Source of the DNA: Thermoplasmata archaeon
GTDB lineage: Archaea > Thermoplasmatota > E2 > DHVEG-1 > B18-G2
Direction of reading: 5' to 3'
Assembly: GCA_021163455.1 (NCBI GenBank)
Contig: JAGGWT010000003.1
Span: 1 to 12,735 of the forward strand
Length of the DNA: 12,735 nt
Shown: positions 1 through 7,656 of the stretch, one piece after another
Numbering within the stretch: the stretch's first letter is position 1
Layout of the letters: the number at the start of each line of letters is the position of its first letter
The notes under the pieces: generated by a model
The model's input: the letters and a program-made list of their open reading frames with translations, nothing else
Databases searched by the model: none
What the model was told of the DNA's origin: nothing
Program-made: the position numbers and the translations under genes

Positions 1-126
1 CAGGATATCTATCCTCTCATGAATCCATATGGATGGAAAGAAAATCTGGAGGAGTATTGCGATGTAAACTGGGGAGGCAGAGATGAGCCATGGGTAAAAT
101 CGCTGGTGCCTTACATTGGTATATAG
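1..126 (+). CDS. C-terminal 41 residues of an unrecognised protein (5' truncated by window edge)
   Basis: Frame 1 is open from the first base and ends at the TAG at 124-126, giving a 41-residue tail rich in Trp, Tyr, Gly and Pro (it contains NPYGWKENLEEYCDVNWGG and ends KSLVPYIGI). The composition is protein-like, and a pyrimidine/T tract follows directly as expected for the end of a transcription unit. I do not recognise the family from this tail and assign no function. It is convergent with the caspase-like gene that ends at 313. Confidence 0.6.
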   Translation, partial: QDIYPLMNPYGWKENLEEYCDVNWGGRDEPWVKSLVPYIGI

Positions 127-140
127 TTCATCCCCATTCC

Positions 141-162
141 CCATCTCTTCTCTCTCTTTTTT
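141..162 (+). terminator. Pyrimidine/T-tract terminator of the leading partial gene
   Basis: A C/T-only run ends in six T's at 157-162, about 30 bases after the TAG stop of the partial gene. Oligo-T tracts are the usual archaeal intrinsic termination signal. No strong hairpin is needed or seen. Confidence 0.5.
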
Positions 163-264
163 GTGTTATATTTCCATGAGAGATTTTTGAGACAAAGTAT
201 TTTTGTTTCAAATCAATTGGGTACATATTTTCACTTTGCAGAAAGAACAAACCGGGGAACCGAT

Positions 265-310
265 AAAAAATCGAACACGAAACCGTCATCCATTTCTGGA
301 AAGCTTCCAG
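265..310 (-). terminator. Hairpin plus T-tract downstream of the caspase-like gene
   Basis: Two bases past the TAA of the minus-strand gene is a short stem, CTGGAA (296-301) pairing with TTCCAG (305-310) around a 3-base loop. About 25 bases further along the minus strand is a run of six T's (A's at 265-270 on +). The T-run is probably the functional signal; the stem may stabilise the mRNA 3' end. Confidence 0.4.
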
Positions 311-312
311 TT

Positions 313-1581
313 TTACAAAAACATCTCCTTCCCGTTTAATGGGAACGGATGTGGATACATATCATTTATCTGCGGTTGCATAAGTATCAAACTTGGATAG
401 TTGACCCTTATCATGTACTTTGCATAGTAAAATGCCTCCTCCACAGATACCCTGCCATCCTTGAGGAATCTGAAATGCAACCTTCCGCCAATCGAAAGAA
501 TACCTCTCTTGAAACCATCTGCCTTTCCGCTCTTCAATCCTTCGAACCACAATCTCGTGAAGAGAGGACCTGTCAGGGAGCTTGAATATCCCACGCTGAA
601 CTTACTCTCTCCAGTTATCACTATTCTTCCATCCTTCGGTATTCCTGATTTCAGAAATGATGGTATGTTGAATATAACTCTGTTCGCAAAACCTCCGCTG
701 TAGCAGGAATCCACAACCAGACATAACTTAGCCTCCAAATCCTCCAGAGCGCTGCCCAGTTCTCTATCGCTGAGAATACTGTCCCAGAGAATGATTTCAC
801 TCCTTTCAAGTATTTTACCACCCGTAAATTTCTGATTGGGGTCTCCCACCCCATGCCCGGAAATCCATATGAAAACCTCGCTATCGTTGTACTTGTTTGC
901 ATCATTCTTTACCTTATCAATCACAAATGAGAAGAACTTCTTTGTTGCCGGACCATAAATTGCCCCTTCTATACTGCTAGGTCTTTCCTGAAGAGTACAT
1001 ATTCTTTCTCCTTCTCCATTGTTGCTTCTTATCCATCCATCATCAAATAGAATGAACACATGGCAACTCGGAAAACTCAGATTGTTTATGAAGTACCTAG
1101 CCATCTCTTCAGCCAGAAACAGGATACCATTCCCCAACTTCTTGTTGCCAATCTCCACATTGGCGGCGGCGAGAAAGATAGCCCATTTGTGAACATCACT
1201 TTCGACAATTCTCTGGATATATACCTTGACCTTAACAACATCAGAGTACTGATACCCATCCCATGCTCTTGCATAGATGTAACAAAAGTCTTCCTGTATC
1301 TTCTCTGTATTTACCTCGCAGCTCCAGTTCTCGGCACCCTTAACCCTCTTCCATTCACCTCCATTCACCTTGACCTCTACAAACTCTAATTTACCCTCGG
1401 GATCGTAGGCTCTACCTCTCACTATAAAGATTCCATAAACCTCTTCGCCATCCTTTGGATAGTCAATCCACACAACAGGCTTCTGATCCCTTTTTCCAGC
1501 TGGGAGAGATATAATGGCAAATACGACAACTCCCACGATAATCAGGGTTATGATAGAGATCAGCAGCCTCTTGCTATCCAT
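313..1581 (-). CDS. Membrane-anchored caspase-fold (clan CD) cysteine peptidase-like protein with Ig-like domain
   Basis: This 422-residue protein has three parts. Residues 5-26 form a hydrophobic signal-anchor helix. Residues about 35-122 form an Ig-like beta domain of the type seen in archaeal and bacterial surface proteins (PKDGEEVYG, VRGRAYDPEG, NGGEW, ARAWDG); C89 and C100 in it could form a disulfide. Residues about 130-390 form a caspase/legumain-type catalytic domain. The clan CD dyad is visible: His243 in SGHG after a hydrophobic strand, and Cys293 in the strand-end motif DSCYSGG. The anchor suggests the peptidase domain lies outside the membrane, but flanking charges do not settle topology. 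The DSCYSGG box resembles metacaspase/C14 proteins more than clostripain. The ATG lies about 27 bases from a TATA-like box, suggesting a leaderless transcript. Substrate and role are unknown. Confidence 0.85.
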   Translation of the reverse strand: MDSKRLLISIITLIIVGVVVFAIISLPAGKRDQKPVVWIDYPKDGEEVYGIFIVRGRAYDPEGKLEFVEVKVNGGEWKRVKGAENWSCEVNTEKIQEDFCYIYARAWDGYQYSDVVKVKVYIQRIVESDVHKWAIFLAAANVEIGNKKLGNGILFLAEEMARYFINNLSFPSCHVFILFDDGWIRSNNGEGERICTLQERPSSIEGAIYGPATKKFFSFVIDKVKNDANKYNDSEVFIWISGHGVGDPNQKFTGGKILERSEIILWDSILSDRELGSALEDLEAKLCLVVDSCYSGGFANRVIFNIPSFLKSGIPKDGRIVITGESKFSVGYSSSLTGPLFTRLWFEGLKSGKADGFKRGILSIGGRLHFRFLKDGRVSVEEAFYYAKYMIRVNYPSLILMQPQINDMYPHPFPLNGKEMFL

Positions 1582-1603
1582 CCGTTTAATATTTATACCA
1601 GGT

Positions 1604-1613
1604 TATTAAAAAT
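1604..1613 (-). promoter_or_regulatory. TATA box of the caspase-like gene
   Basis: On the minus strand this reads CATTTTTAAT, centred about 27 bases before the ATG at 1581. That spacing places the start of transcription at or next to the start codon. A second AT-rich stretch (1588-1597) is too close to the ATG to serve. The gene may therefore be transcribed independently of thiL upstream. Confidence 0.45.
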
Positions 1614-1626
1614 GTTTCCTTTACAT

Positions 1627-2568
1627 CTATTGTCTGAAGTGCTCATATCCCCTATCATAAAGCCTTCTTTCGACACCATGACACACTATTCTGTTATCCT
1701 TCTCTCTGATAACTCTACCTATCTCTGTGAGGTTCACATGCTTCTTTGCATCATCGTATTTATCCTCCGGAACAGTGACAAGAAGTTCATAATCTCCACC
1801 GAAGTCTATTGCTATGGAGTATGGATCTACATCAAGTATCCTGCCAATCCTGAACGCGAGAGGATCTACAGGAATTTTATCCCGGTAAATCAGAAAACCC
1901 ACCCCGCTTGCATCAGAGAGCTGATACAGAGATGAAGAAAGACCATCCGAGATATCCATGCACGATGTTGCCCATCTACTTTCTGCCAGTTTCCTGCCCT
2001 CCTCAACTCTGGGTGCCGGTCTTATCAGACCTGTTTTTGGTATCTCTTCAATAGAGTTTTTTATAGCAAGGTAGCCCGCTCCAGCTTTTCCCAGGGTTCC
2101 GGTGACGGCAACAATATCCCCAGGTCTTGCACCACTCCTGAGCAGAATCTCGTCCTTTGGGACTGTACCTATAGCTGTACCGCATATTGTTATCTCATCA
2201 TGCTCTTTTGTATCCCCTCCAAGTATTTTTCCACCGAATTTTTCCACACATTCTTTTGCACCATCTATGATTGAGAGCACGAAATCTTCCTCAAGATTGG
2301 AGGGAATGGAAAGGGAAAGAAGCAATCCTATAACCTCTCCACCCATCGCGGCAATATCGCTGAGATTGATGGATGCAACAAACCACCCTATATCACGAGC
2401 GCTCATCACATCTGGAAGATGTGTGCTTTTTCTCACCATATCTGATGATACAAGAAGATACCTGTCATCCAGAGGTATATAGGCGGCATCATCACCGGCA
2501 ATATCATTTTGAAGGAGAGAGAGGATGTCTTTCACTACCTTTCTTTCCCCGATATCAGAGAGTTTCAC
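1627..2568 (-). CDS. thiL: Thiamine-monophosphate kinase
   Basis: ThiL phosphorylates thiamine monophosphate with ATP to give thiamine pyrophosphate, the last step of the pathway in archaea and many bacteria. The 313-residue product has the usual family length and motifs: GDDAA (25-29) near the N-terminus, SSDM followed by the conserved STHLPD and NLSDIAAMGG (41-77), GGDT (117-120), and DISDGLSSSL (205-214). These line the Mg-ATP and substrate sites in the PurM-like fold. The start is a GTG at 2566-2568; no in-frame ATG lies nearby upstream. It is divergent from purM, which encodes a structural paralogue, with about 60 bp between them. The caspase-like gene follows 45 bases downstream on the same strand but probably has its own promoter. 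I see no TPP riboswitch in the short leader. Confidence 0.95.
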   Translation of the reverse strand: MKLSDIGERKVVKDILSLLQNDIAGDDAAYIPLDDRYLLVSSDMVRKSTHLPDVMSARDIGWFVASINLSDIAAMGGEVIGLLLSLSIPSNLEEDFVLSIIDGAKECVEKFGGKILGGDTKEHDEITICGTAIGTVPKDEILLRSGARPGDIVAVTGTLGKAGAGYLAIKNSIEEIPKTGLIRPAPRVEEGRKLAESRWATSCMDISDGLSSSLYQLSDASGVGFLIYRDKIPVDPLAFRIGRILDVDPYSIAIDFGGDYELLVTVPEDKYDDAKKHVNLTEIGRVIREKDNRIVCHGVERRLYDRGYEHFRQ

Positions 2569-2592
2569 ATTCTCATGAAAGGACTGAAACTC

Positions 2593-2611
2593 AAAAAGTT
2601 TATCTCTTTAA
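2593..2611. promoter_or_regulatory. Probable bidirectional promoter between thiL and purM
   Basis: An AT-rich core (AAAAAGTTTATCTCTTTAA) sits in the only space between the divergent genes. On +, GTTTATCTC is centred about 28 bases before the purM ATG at 2629, the spacing expected for a leaderless start. On -, GATAAACTTT is centred about 33 bases before the thiL GTG at 2568. One AT-rich core may therefore serve both genes. This is inferred from position and composition only. Confidence 0.4.
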
Positions 2612-2628
2612 GACACATGTTGAGAACC

Positions 2629-3654
2629 ATGGAAGGTCTAACCTACGCAAAAAGCGGAGTTGATATTTTCAGGGAAGAGAAGGCGGTAAAAAGAATACTA
2701 AAATCCATAAAGTTTAACAGAGATGGGATAGGGAGATACATGGGCGGTCACTTCGCAGGTCTCATTGATTTTGGAGATACTGTTCTCGTTCTCTGCACAG
2801 ATGGTGTGGGTTCTAAAGTTATGATTGCAAATGAGATGAAGAAGTGGGATACTATAGGCATAGATTGCATAGCGATGAATGTTAACGATTGCATATGTGT
2901 TGGTGCTGAACCAATAGCGTTTGTTGATTATCTGGCTATGGAGAAGACAGACCCGAAAATAACAGAAGAGATAGGAAAAGGTCTGGAGAAAGGGGCGAGG
3001 ATGGCAAATGTATCGATAGCTGGAGGGGAAACAGCAACACTCCCTGATATAATAAATGGTTTTGACCTTGCAGGAGCATGTCTCGGATATGCCGATAAGA
3101 AAAAAATCATACTGGGAGACAAAATAGAGGAGGGGGATGTTGTGATAGGCATAGAGAGCAGTGGTCTGCATTCTAATGGATACACTCTGGTAAGAAAAAT
3201 CATCGAGAAAGAAAACCTCTCGTACGATTCACCATTTCCAGGAGGTATTTATGAAGGCAAATCCATAGGCGAGGTACTTTTAACGCCGACGAAGATATAC
3301 GTCAGAGAGGTGCTGGAAGTAATTAAAAATACAGATGTCCACGGGCTTGCGCACATAACGGGCGGCGGCGTGAGAAATCTTCTCAGATTGAAGAAAGATA
3401 TCAGAATCGTCCTTGACAATCTTCCGGAGCCGCAGCCCATCTTCAGATTCATACAGGAGATGGGAAAGGTTAGCCTGAAAGAGATGTACCAGACCTTCAA
3501 CATGGGGGTTGGATTCTGCATAATCGTTTCTAAGAATCTTGCGGATGATGTGCTGGACATTCTCGAGAGATTTGGAGATAGAGCCGATGTGATAGGATAT
3601 GTGGAAAAAGGAGAGGGTGTCCATATCCCAGATAAAAAACTATCCTATGTGTAG
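2629..3654 (+). CDS. purM: Phosphoribosylformylglycinamidine cyclo-ligase (AIR synthetase)
   Basis: PurM closes FGAM to 5-aminoimidazole ribotide (AIR) with ATP, the fifth step of purine synthesis. The 341-residue protein shows the family's landmarks: LTYAKSGVDI at the N-terminus (4-13), CTDGVGSK (56-63), the NVNDCICVGAEPIAFVDYLA segment (84-103), AGGETATLPD (131-140), ESSGLHSNGYTL (176-187) and HITGGGVRNL in the C-terminal half. The frame is open back to 2509, but that extension would overlap thiL and has no PurM character. The ATG at 2629 gives the normal N-terminus and lies 28 bases from a TATA-like box; ATG 2617 is the alternative. AIR is also the precursor of the thiamine pyrimidine, which gives a metabolic link to the divergent thiL. 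Confidence 0.95.
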   Translation: MEGLTYAKSGVDIFREEKAVKRILKSIKFNRDGIGRYMGGHFAGLIDFGDTVLVLCTDGVGSKVMIANEMKKWDTIGIDCIAMNVNDCICVGAEPIAFVDYLAMEKTDPKITEEIGKGLEKGARMANVSIAGGETATLPDIINGFDLAGACLGYADKKKIILGDKIEEGDVVIGIESSGLHSNGYTLVRKIIEKENLSYDSPFPGGIYEGKSIGEVLLTPTKIYVREVLEVIKNTDVHGLAHITGGGVRNLLRLKKDIRIVLDNLPEPQPIFRFIQEMGKVSLKEMYQTFNMGVGFCIIVSKNLADDVLDILERFGDRADVIGYVEKGEGVHIPDKKLSYV

Positions 3655-3722
3655 ATTTCTCACCGTACATCATGGATATTTATGGATACTTCCCAGCATA
3701 GACCAATGGATGAAGAGATTCA

Positions 3723-3728
3723 TTTTTT
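3723..3728 (+). terminator. T-tract terminator after purM
   Basis: Six consecutive T's follow the purM stop by about 70 bases and precede the TATA box of the next gene, so they probably separate purM from the translation pair. Confidence 0.4.
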
Positions 3729-3739
3729 ATCTTCCCAAA

Positions 3740-3750
3740 CCTTTAAAAGG
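3740..3750 (+). promoter_or_regulatory. TATA box/BRE of the zinc-ribbon and aEF1-beta operon
   Basis: CCTTTAAAAGG is a near-ideal archaeal TATA element, preceded by an A/C-rich BRE-like stretch (CCCAAA). Its centre is about 28 bases upstream of the ATG at 3773, so the first gene is predicted to be leaderless. Confidence 0.7.
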
Positions 3751-3772
3751 AATAACCTTATACCGCTTCCTG

Positions 3773-3937
3773 ATGAAGCTTACTGACAGATGTGTATCCT
3801 GCGGAAAGGGACTGATCGAGAAGGGCTTCGTTACATTTCCCTGCCCAATATGCTCAGCACCTATAGGTAGATGTGTGAACTGCAGGGAGCAGGGAGTGGA
3901 ATACGTCTGCAGTAAGTGTGGATTTAAAGGACCGTAG
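3773..3937 (+). CDS. Small zinc-ribbon RNA-binding protein (COG2888 / HVO_2753-like)
   Basis: This 54-residue protein has four Cys pairs in order: CVSC, CPIC, CVNC and CSKC, enough for two zinc-ribbon knuckle sets. The pattern and size match the small archaeal family COG2888, predicted to bind RNA and act in translation. The reading frame is open further upstream to 3599, but only the ATG at 3773 gives the family's normal N-terminus (MKLTDRCVSCGKG) and the correct distance from the strong TATA box. It lies eight bases upstream of the aEF1-beta gene, whose ribosome-binding site overlaps this gene's stop. That neighbour supports a role near the ribosome or tRNA delivery. The exact biochemical role is not known to me. 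Confidence 0.9.
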   Translation: MKLTDRCVSCGKGLIEKGFVTFPCPICSAPIGRCVNCREQGVEYVCSKCGFKGP

Positions 3938-3945
3938 GTGAAAAT

Positions 3946-4218
3946 ATGGGAGAGGTTATAGCTCTGATAAGGGTGATGCCAACGGAGATATTGAACGACG
4001 AGCAGATGGATGAGCTTAAAAAGAGAATCGAGGGAAAGATAAAGAGCCCTGCCAAACTGACCAGAATAGATGTAAAGGATATAGCTTTCGGACTCAGGGC
4101 ACTGGATGTTACCGTGGTGGTTCCAGATGCCGAGGGCGGAGTTGACCCGATAGCAGAGGAACTTGCTAAGATGGATGGCGTAGAGAGCGCTGAAGTTGTT
4201 GATGTTGGCAGAATATAA
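3946..4218 (+). CDS. ef1b: Translation elongation factor 1-beta (aEF1B)
   Basis: The 90-residue protein is the archaeal nucleotide exchange factor for EF-1alpha: it promotes GDP release so EF-1alpha can rebind GTP and aminoacyl-tRNA. Its length is typical for archaea, which keep only the exchange domain of the eukaryotic factor. Visible signatures are the N-terminal beta strand VIALIRVMPT, the DVKDIAFGLRAL segment and the C-terminal DPIAEELAKMDGVESAEVVDV. Start choice is supported by GGTGA (3937-3941), which begins on the last base of the upstream TAG and sits four bases before the ATG. It is co-transcribed with the zinc-ribbon gene. A run of T's follows the stop at once. Confidence 0.97.
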   Translation: MGEVIALIRVMPTEILNDEQMDELKKRIEGKIKSPAKLTRIDVKDIAFGLRALDVTVVVPDAEGGVDPIAEELAKMDGVESAEVVDVGRI

Positions 4219-4222
4219 ACAA

Positions 4223-4230
4223 TTTTTTTT
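4223..4230 (+). terminator. T8 terminator of the aEF1-beta operon
   Basis: Eight consecutive T's begin five bases after the aEF1-beta stop. The tract overlaps the TAA stop of the convergent regulator gene (4229-4231), so the two transcription units meet with no spacer. Confidence 0.7.
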
Positions 4231-4909
4231 AAGATCCTCTGCCCGCTCTCTTTATCTGTTCTGGAAATCTACCAGCTGATATCTCTTCGAGAGCCTCTAC
4301 ACCGAGGTTTGTTGGGAAGTAAACAGGATGTGCTGATTTACTCCTGTCAACTTCAACCATCTCAGCCATCGCCATTTTCTTGAGATGCCATTTCACGGTG
4401 TGATGATTGAGATTCAATGCCTTTGCAATTTCAAGCAGGTGCTTTCCCGGATTGTTTTTCAGATATTCCATGATTCTTCTTGCATTTCTGTTTCTCAGTA
4501 TCGAGCCGGCTATTGCTCTCTTCCTTGACTGTATACCTCCCTCAACCAGATAGTACACCTTCTTTCCACCTATCTTTCTGCTTCTTACAAGATTGCACTG
4601 CTCTAGTTTCCTGAGATGCCATTCCACGTTACTCGGTTTCAAATCCAGATCTCTCGCTATCTCTCTCAGATGAGAGCCGGGATATTCATCGAGATATGAG
4701 TATATGGTTCTCCGTATCTCCTTGTCCAGAACGTTCTCTGGAGTTACGTATTTCATTCCTCCCCAGAGGGCGAAGAAAGTGATGATTATGGCTAGGACCA
4801 CTATCATCGCTATAATCCCTATTTCGATGGCTACTGAAGGTGTCAACTCTATACCACCTAACAGAAGCAGAGGTACTATACCGTGCAGTACAAACATCAC
4901 TCCATTCAT
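4229..4909 (-). CDS. Membrane-tethered transcriptional regulator with tandem winged-helix domains
   Basis: The 226-residue protein has two N-terminal hydrophobic segments (about 5-21 and 26-50) followed by two cytoplasmic winged helix-turn-helix domains, about 60-122 and 138-200. The two copies resemble each other: YPGSHLREIARDL with VEWHLRKLEQCNLV in the first, NPGKHLLEIAKAL with VKWHLKKMAMAEMV in the second. Each ends in a wing strand (KKVYYLVEGG; HPVYFPTN). This ArsR/MarR-like tandem layout is common in euryarchaea, but its ligands and targets are generally unknown. The start at 4909 is preceded by GGTGAGG (4920-4926), about ten bases away. An out-of-frame ATG lies just upstream. The second transmembrane segment probably places the DNA-binding part inside the cell, making a one-component membrane sensor plausible. 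Confidence 0.88.
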   Translation of the reverse strand: MNGVMFVLHGIVPLLLLGGIELTPSVAIEIGIIAMIVVLAIIITFFALWGGMKYVTPENVLDKEIRRTIYSYLDEYPGSHLREIARDLDLKPSNVEWHLRKLEQCNLVRSRKIGGKKVYYLVEGGIQSRKRAIAGSILRNRNARRIMEYLKNNPGKHLLEIAKALNLNHHTVKWHLKKMAMAEMVEVDRSKSAHPVYFPTNLGVEALEEISAGRFPEQIKRAGRGS

Positions 4910-4943
4910 CCCATCCCTTCCTCACCAAGTGTAAATATGAAAA

Positions 4944-4956
4944 ACCTTAAATATTT
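4944..4956 (-). promoter_or_regulatory. TATA box of the membrane-tethered regulator
   Basis: On the minus strand this reads AAATATTTAAGGT, overlapping the gltX stop codon at 4956-4958. It would start transcription about 25 bases on, near 4925, giving a short leader that still contains the GGTGAGG ribosome-binding site. Read-through from gltX is the alternative. Confidence 0.45.
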
Positions 4957-6671
4957 TACTTATGAGTGAATATTCCTACCATCGAATCTCCTTCTTTCTC
5001 TATCCTGACGAAACCAAATCTCTCAAACTGAACGATTTCTCCATTTCTGGCAGTTTTGAGAGATTCCTCAACAAGACCTCTCACTCTTTTCAAACTATCA
5101 GGATTGTATTTATCACCTATGAACAAGGGGCCACCAACTAGGACAACAAATTCAAAAGATTTCTCTGTGACCCACTGTATCTTCTCAACGTCTTTCAGTA
5201 ACTCTTCACCCTCATATGTAGCTTTTATCTCATCCTTCTTTATTTCCGATATTCTCACATTGTAAAGATCTTTTAATCTAAAAATATCCCCTTCCCTCAT
5301 GCTTTTTATATCTTCCCTGGGTACGAAAAAAACAGAGGAAGTTTCCACCACTCTGTATCCCATATCTTCCGTTGGATGAAATTTGAGTTTCTTTTTCAGA
5401 GCAGGTGCATTTTCAACATAAATTTTCACCGGGTTTGGTACGAAGAAAAATCTTCTGGCACGTTTATCTATAATTTTTCTATTCACAGCCTCGAGCTGGT
5501 CAAATGTTACTGTGGATTCACTCTTTGAGATACCCTGAGATAGAACAAAGAGTCTTATCGCCTCGGGAGTTATTCCTCTCCTTTTCAATCCTCTCAGAGT
5601 TGGAAGTCTGAAATCATCATATCCAGATACCTTACCTTCATCTATGAGGGGTTTGATTTTTCTCTTGGATACGGGCATCCCCTCAATGGAAAGCCTGGAG
5701 AACTCCATCAGATGAGGTTTTCTCAGATTGAGCTTATCAAGTATGTAGAAATAAACCTCATCTCTCAATTCATATTCCTTTGTCCTGAATGGATGGGTTA
5801 CTCCGGATAAAGAATCCTCGATTGCTCCGGCAAAATCGTAGGTTGGCCACACTCTGTATTTGTGACCCTGTATAGGATGCTCTGCATCGATTATCCTGAA
5901 AAGAGTGGGGTCTCTCATTGCGGTATTTTTGCTTTTCATGTCCCCTTTCAATCTAAGAACAGCTCCACCTTCCTCAATATCCTTATGCATCTCCTTCCAT
6001 AGGGAAAGGTTTTCATCTTTATCTCTTTCTCTACACCTGCAAATCTTCCCCTCAAACCTGTTTTTTCTTATGGTGGACTGGTCGCATAAACATACGTAGG
6101 CATCGCCCTGCAGAATCAACTTCTCTGCAAGTTCATAATGCTTTGGAAGATTTGAAGAGGTGCAGTACTCGATATCCCATTCTATACCGAGCCATCTCAA
6201 ATCCTCTTTTTGAACATCGTAGTACTCAATTTTTTCATTCTCAGGATTGGTGTCATCAAATCTCAATATAAATTTTCCATCATACATCTGAGCATATTCA
6301 TAATCTATGAATGCGGCCTTCGCATGCCCTATATGGAGATATCCATTGGGTTCTGGAGGGAATCTCGTTACAACCTTACCATACTCTGCATGAGGCAGGG
6401 GAGGGAGAGAAATTTCCTTCTTCCTTCTCTCCTTAACCAGAAGTTTCGGCTCTATCTCACTCAGGATTCTTCTCTGTTCATTAACATCTAAATCGTTAAC
6501 CTCCTCAACAACCCTCTCCACGATTTCCATTACTGATTTTATCTTATCTCTCAGATCTCTCCTTTCTGCCAGAATTTTTCCTATAACAGCTTTAACACTG
6601 GCTTTGCCATCATGCTGTAAAGCGTTATGAAGCGCATACTTTTTTGCCAGATTGTAGAGTTCCTCTCCCAT
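4956..6671 (-). CDS. gltX: Glutamyl-tRNA synthetase, archaeal type
   Basis: The enzyme charges tRNA-Glu with glutamate; archaeal forms usually also misacylate tRNA-Gln, which GatDE then amidates. The 571-residue product has an archaeal N-terminal extension (1-95), the class I core with PPEPNGYLHIGHAKAA (105-120, HIGH at 113-116), a KMSKS equivalent VSKRK (334-338), and a C-terminal GlnRS-like beta-barrel anticodon-binding region. Two CxC pairs, C194/C196 and C211/C213, could hold zinc in the acceptor-binding domain. The start ATG at 6671 is one base after the idsA TAG, so translation is probably coupled. It is the last gene of the isoprenoid operon, an arrangement I recall from methanogens. 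Confidence 0.96.
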   Translation of the reverse strand: MGEELYNLAKKYALHNALQHDGKASVKAVIGKILAERRDLRDKIKSVMEIVERVVEEVNDLDVNEQRRILSEIEPKLLVKERRKKEISLPPLPHAEYGKVVTRFPPEPNGYLHIGHAKAAFIDYEYAQMYDGKFILRFDDTNPENEKIEYYDVQKEDLRWLGIEWDIEYCTSSNLPKHYELAEKLILQGDAYVCLCDQSTIRKNRFEGKICRCRERDKDENLSLWKEMHKDIEEGGAVLRLKGDMKSKNTAMRDPTLFRIIDAEHPIQGHKYRVWPTYDFAGAIEDSLSGVTHPFRTKEYELRDEVYFYILDKLNLRKPHLMEFSRLSIEGMPVSKRKIKPLIDEGKVSGYDDFRLPTLRGLKRRGITPEAIRLFVLSQGISKSESTVTFDQLEAVNRKIIDKRARRFFFVPNPVKIYVENAPALKKKLKFHPTEDMGYRVVETSSVFFVPREDIKSMREGDIFRLKDLYNVRISEIKKDEIKATYEGEELLKDVEKIQWVTEKSFEFVVLVGGPLFIGDKYNPDSLKRVRGLVEESLKTARNGEIVQFERFGFVRIEKEGDSMVGIFTHK

Positions 6672-6672
6672 C

Positions 6673-7656
6673 CTATCTTCTTCTGCTTATTGCATAATCG
6701 ACAAGTTCTTCAAGGCATCTCCTCGCATCGTTTTCTGGTAGAACCCTGAGAAACTCTTTGGCTTCCCTTGCATATTTCATGGCTTTCTCCTTTGCATAGC
6801 TCAGGGAACCCAGATTATCCAGAACCTCAATAACCTCCTTTATCTCCTCATCCTTTGCATCTTTTTTACCTAGAATCGATAGTATGAGCCTCTTTTCCTT
6901 TTCATCGGCTCTTGCCACAGCATGGATTATCATGAGAGTCTTTTTACCTTCTCTTATATCATTCCCTATTCTTTTTCCAAATTCCTTTTCCTCTCCCTTG
7001 AGGTCGAGATAATCATCCCATATCTGAAAACCCAGTCCCAGTGATTTGCCGTACATTGAGAGAGCCTTTATCTCTTCATCATTTCCTCCGCCTATTATGG
7101 CGCCCCCCTCCGCGGAGCATGAAAAAAGTGCTGCCGTCTTTTTCTCTATCATCTTTATGTATTCCTCCTCGGTGACATCCTCTCTCTTTTCAAAATCCAT
7201 GTCCATGTATTGCCCCTCGCAAATTTCCTCTATACATTTTGTCAGAAGAAGATTCAATCTCCTGAAAGCATCCTTATTCACATCAAGTTTGTGCAAAGCT
7301 TCATAGGATTTAGCAAAAAGAAGATCGCCAGCTATTATGGCTGTTTCCTCGCCGAACTTTACGTGAGTTGTCTCGATATTCCTCCTGAGAGGGGACCTAT
7401 CCATTATATCATCATGCACGAGTGTGAAATTGTGCATCAGCTCTATGGCTATTCCAAAAGGTATGGATTTCTTCCAATCTTCCCCGAGAACTTCTGTCGA
7501 TAGAGAAACCAGCAGAGGCCTTAATCTTTTTCCACCAGATAACGGTAAATATCTTGTTGCATCATAGAGCTTCTCCGGTTCTTTTACACGGAGAAATTCA
7601 TCAATCTCCCTGTTTATGATTTTTATTCTCTCTCTAAGCACCTCCATCAGATCCAT
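6673..7656 (-). CDS. idsA: Geranylgeranyl/farnesyl diphosphate synthase (short-chain prenyltransferase)
   Basis: IdsA condenses IPP onto allylic diphosphates to build the C15/C20 chains of archaeal membrane lipids. The 327-residue protein has GGKRLRP (41-47), the first Asp-rich motif DDIMD (82-86) followed by RSPLRR, and the second, DDYLD (214-218). F77, five residues before the first motif, is the bulky residue that limits chain length to C20 in archaeal type I GGPP synthases; the rule is known, its use here is inference. The ATG at 7656 is chosen because GGAGGT (7663-7668) lies six bases upstream, inside the end of the isomerase gene. It overlaps that gene by ten bases. An in-frame ATG at 7647 would overlap the isomerase TGA by one base. 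Confidence 0.95.
   Translation of the reverse strand: MDLMEVLRERIKIINREIDEFLRVKEPEKLYDATRYLPLSGGKRLRPLLVSLSTEVLGEDWKKSIPFGIAIELMHNFTLVHDDIMDRSPLRRNIETTHVKFGEETAIIAGDLLFAKSYEALHKLDVNKDAFRRLNLLLTKCIEEICEGQYMDMDFEKREDVTEEEYIKMIEKKTAALFSCSAEGGAIIGGGNDEEIKALSMYGKSLGLGFQIWDDYLDLKGEEKEFGKRIGNDIREGKKTLMIIHAVARADEKEKRLILSILGKKDAKDEEIKEVIEVLDNLGSLSYAKEKAMKYAREAKEFLRVLPENDARRCLEELVDYAISRRR

Noticed and set aside
2509..2628. 40-codon N-terminal extension of purM
   Set aside because: It would overlap the start of thiL on the other strand and covers the predicted promoter; PurM proteins start near the LTYxxxGVD motif.
2569..2628. TPP riboswitch upstream of thiL
   Set aside because: The space is about 60 bases and lacks the conserved CUGAGA and related elements.
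2698..3171. Minus-strand open frame of 157 codons inside purM
   Set aside because: The purM frame is fully conserved in motif order; the antisense translation is Cys/Tyr-rich without any domain.
3599..3772. 58-codon N-terminal extension of the zinc-ribbon protein
   Set aside because: It overlaps the end of purM, the T-tract and the TATA box, and lacks any similarity to the family, which is about 55-60 residues long.
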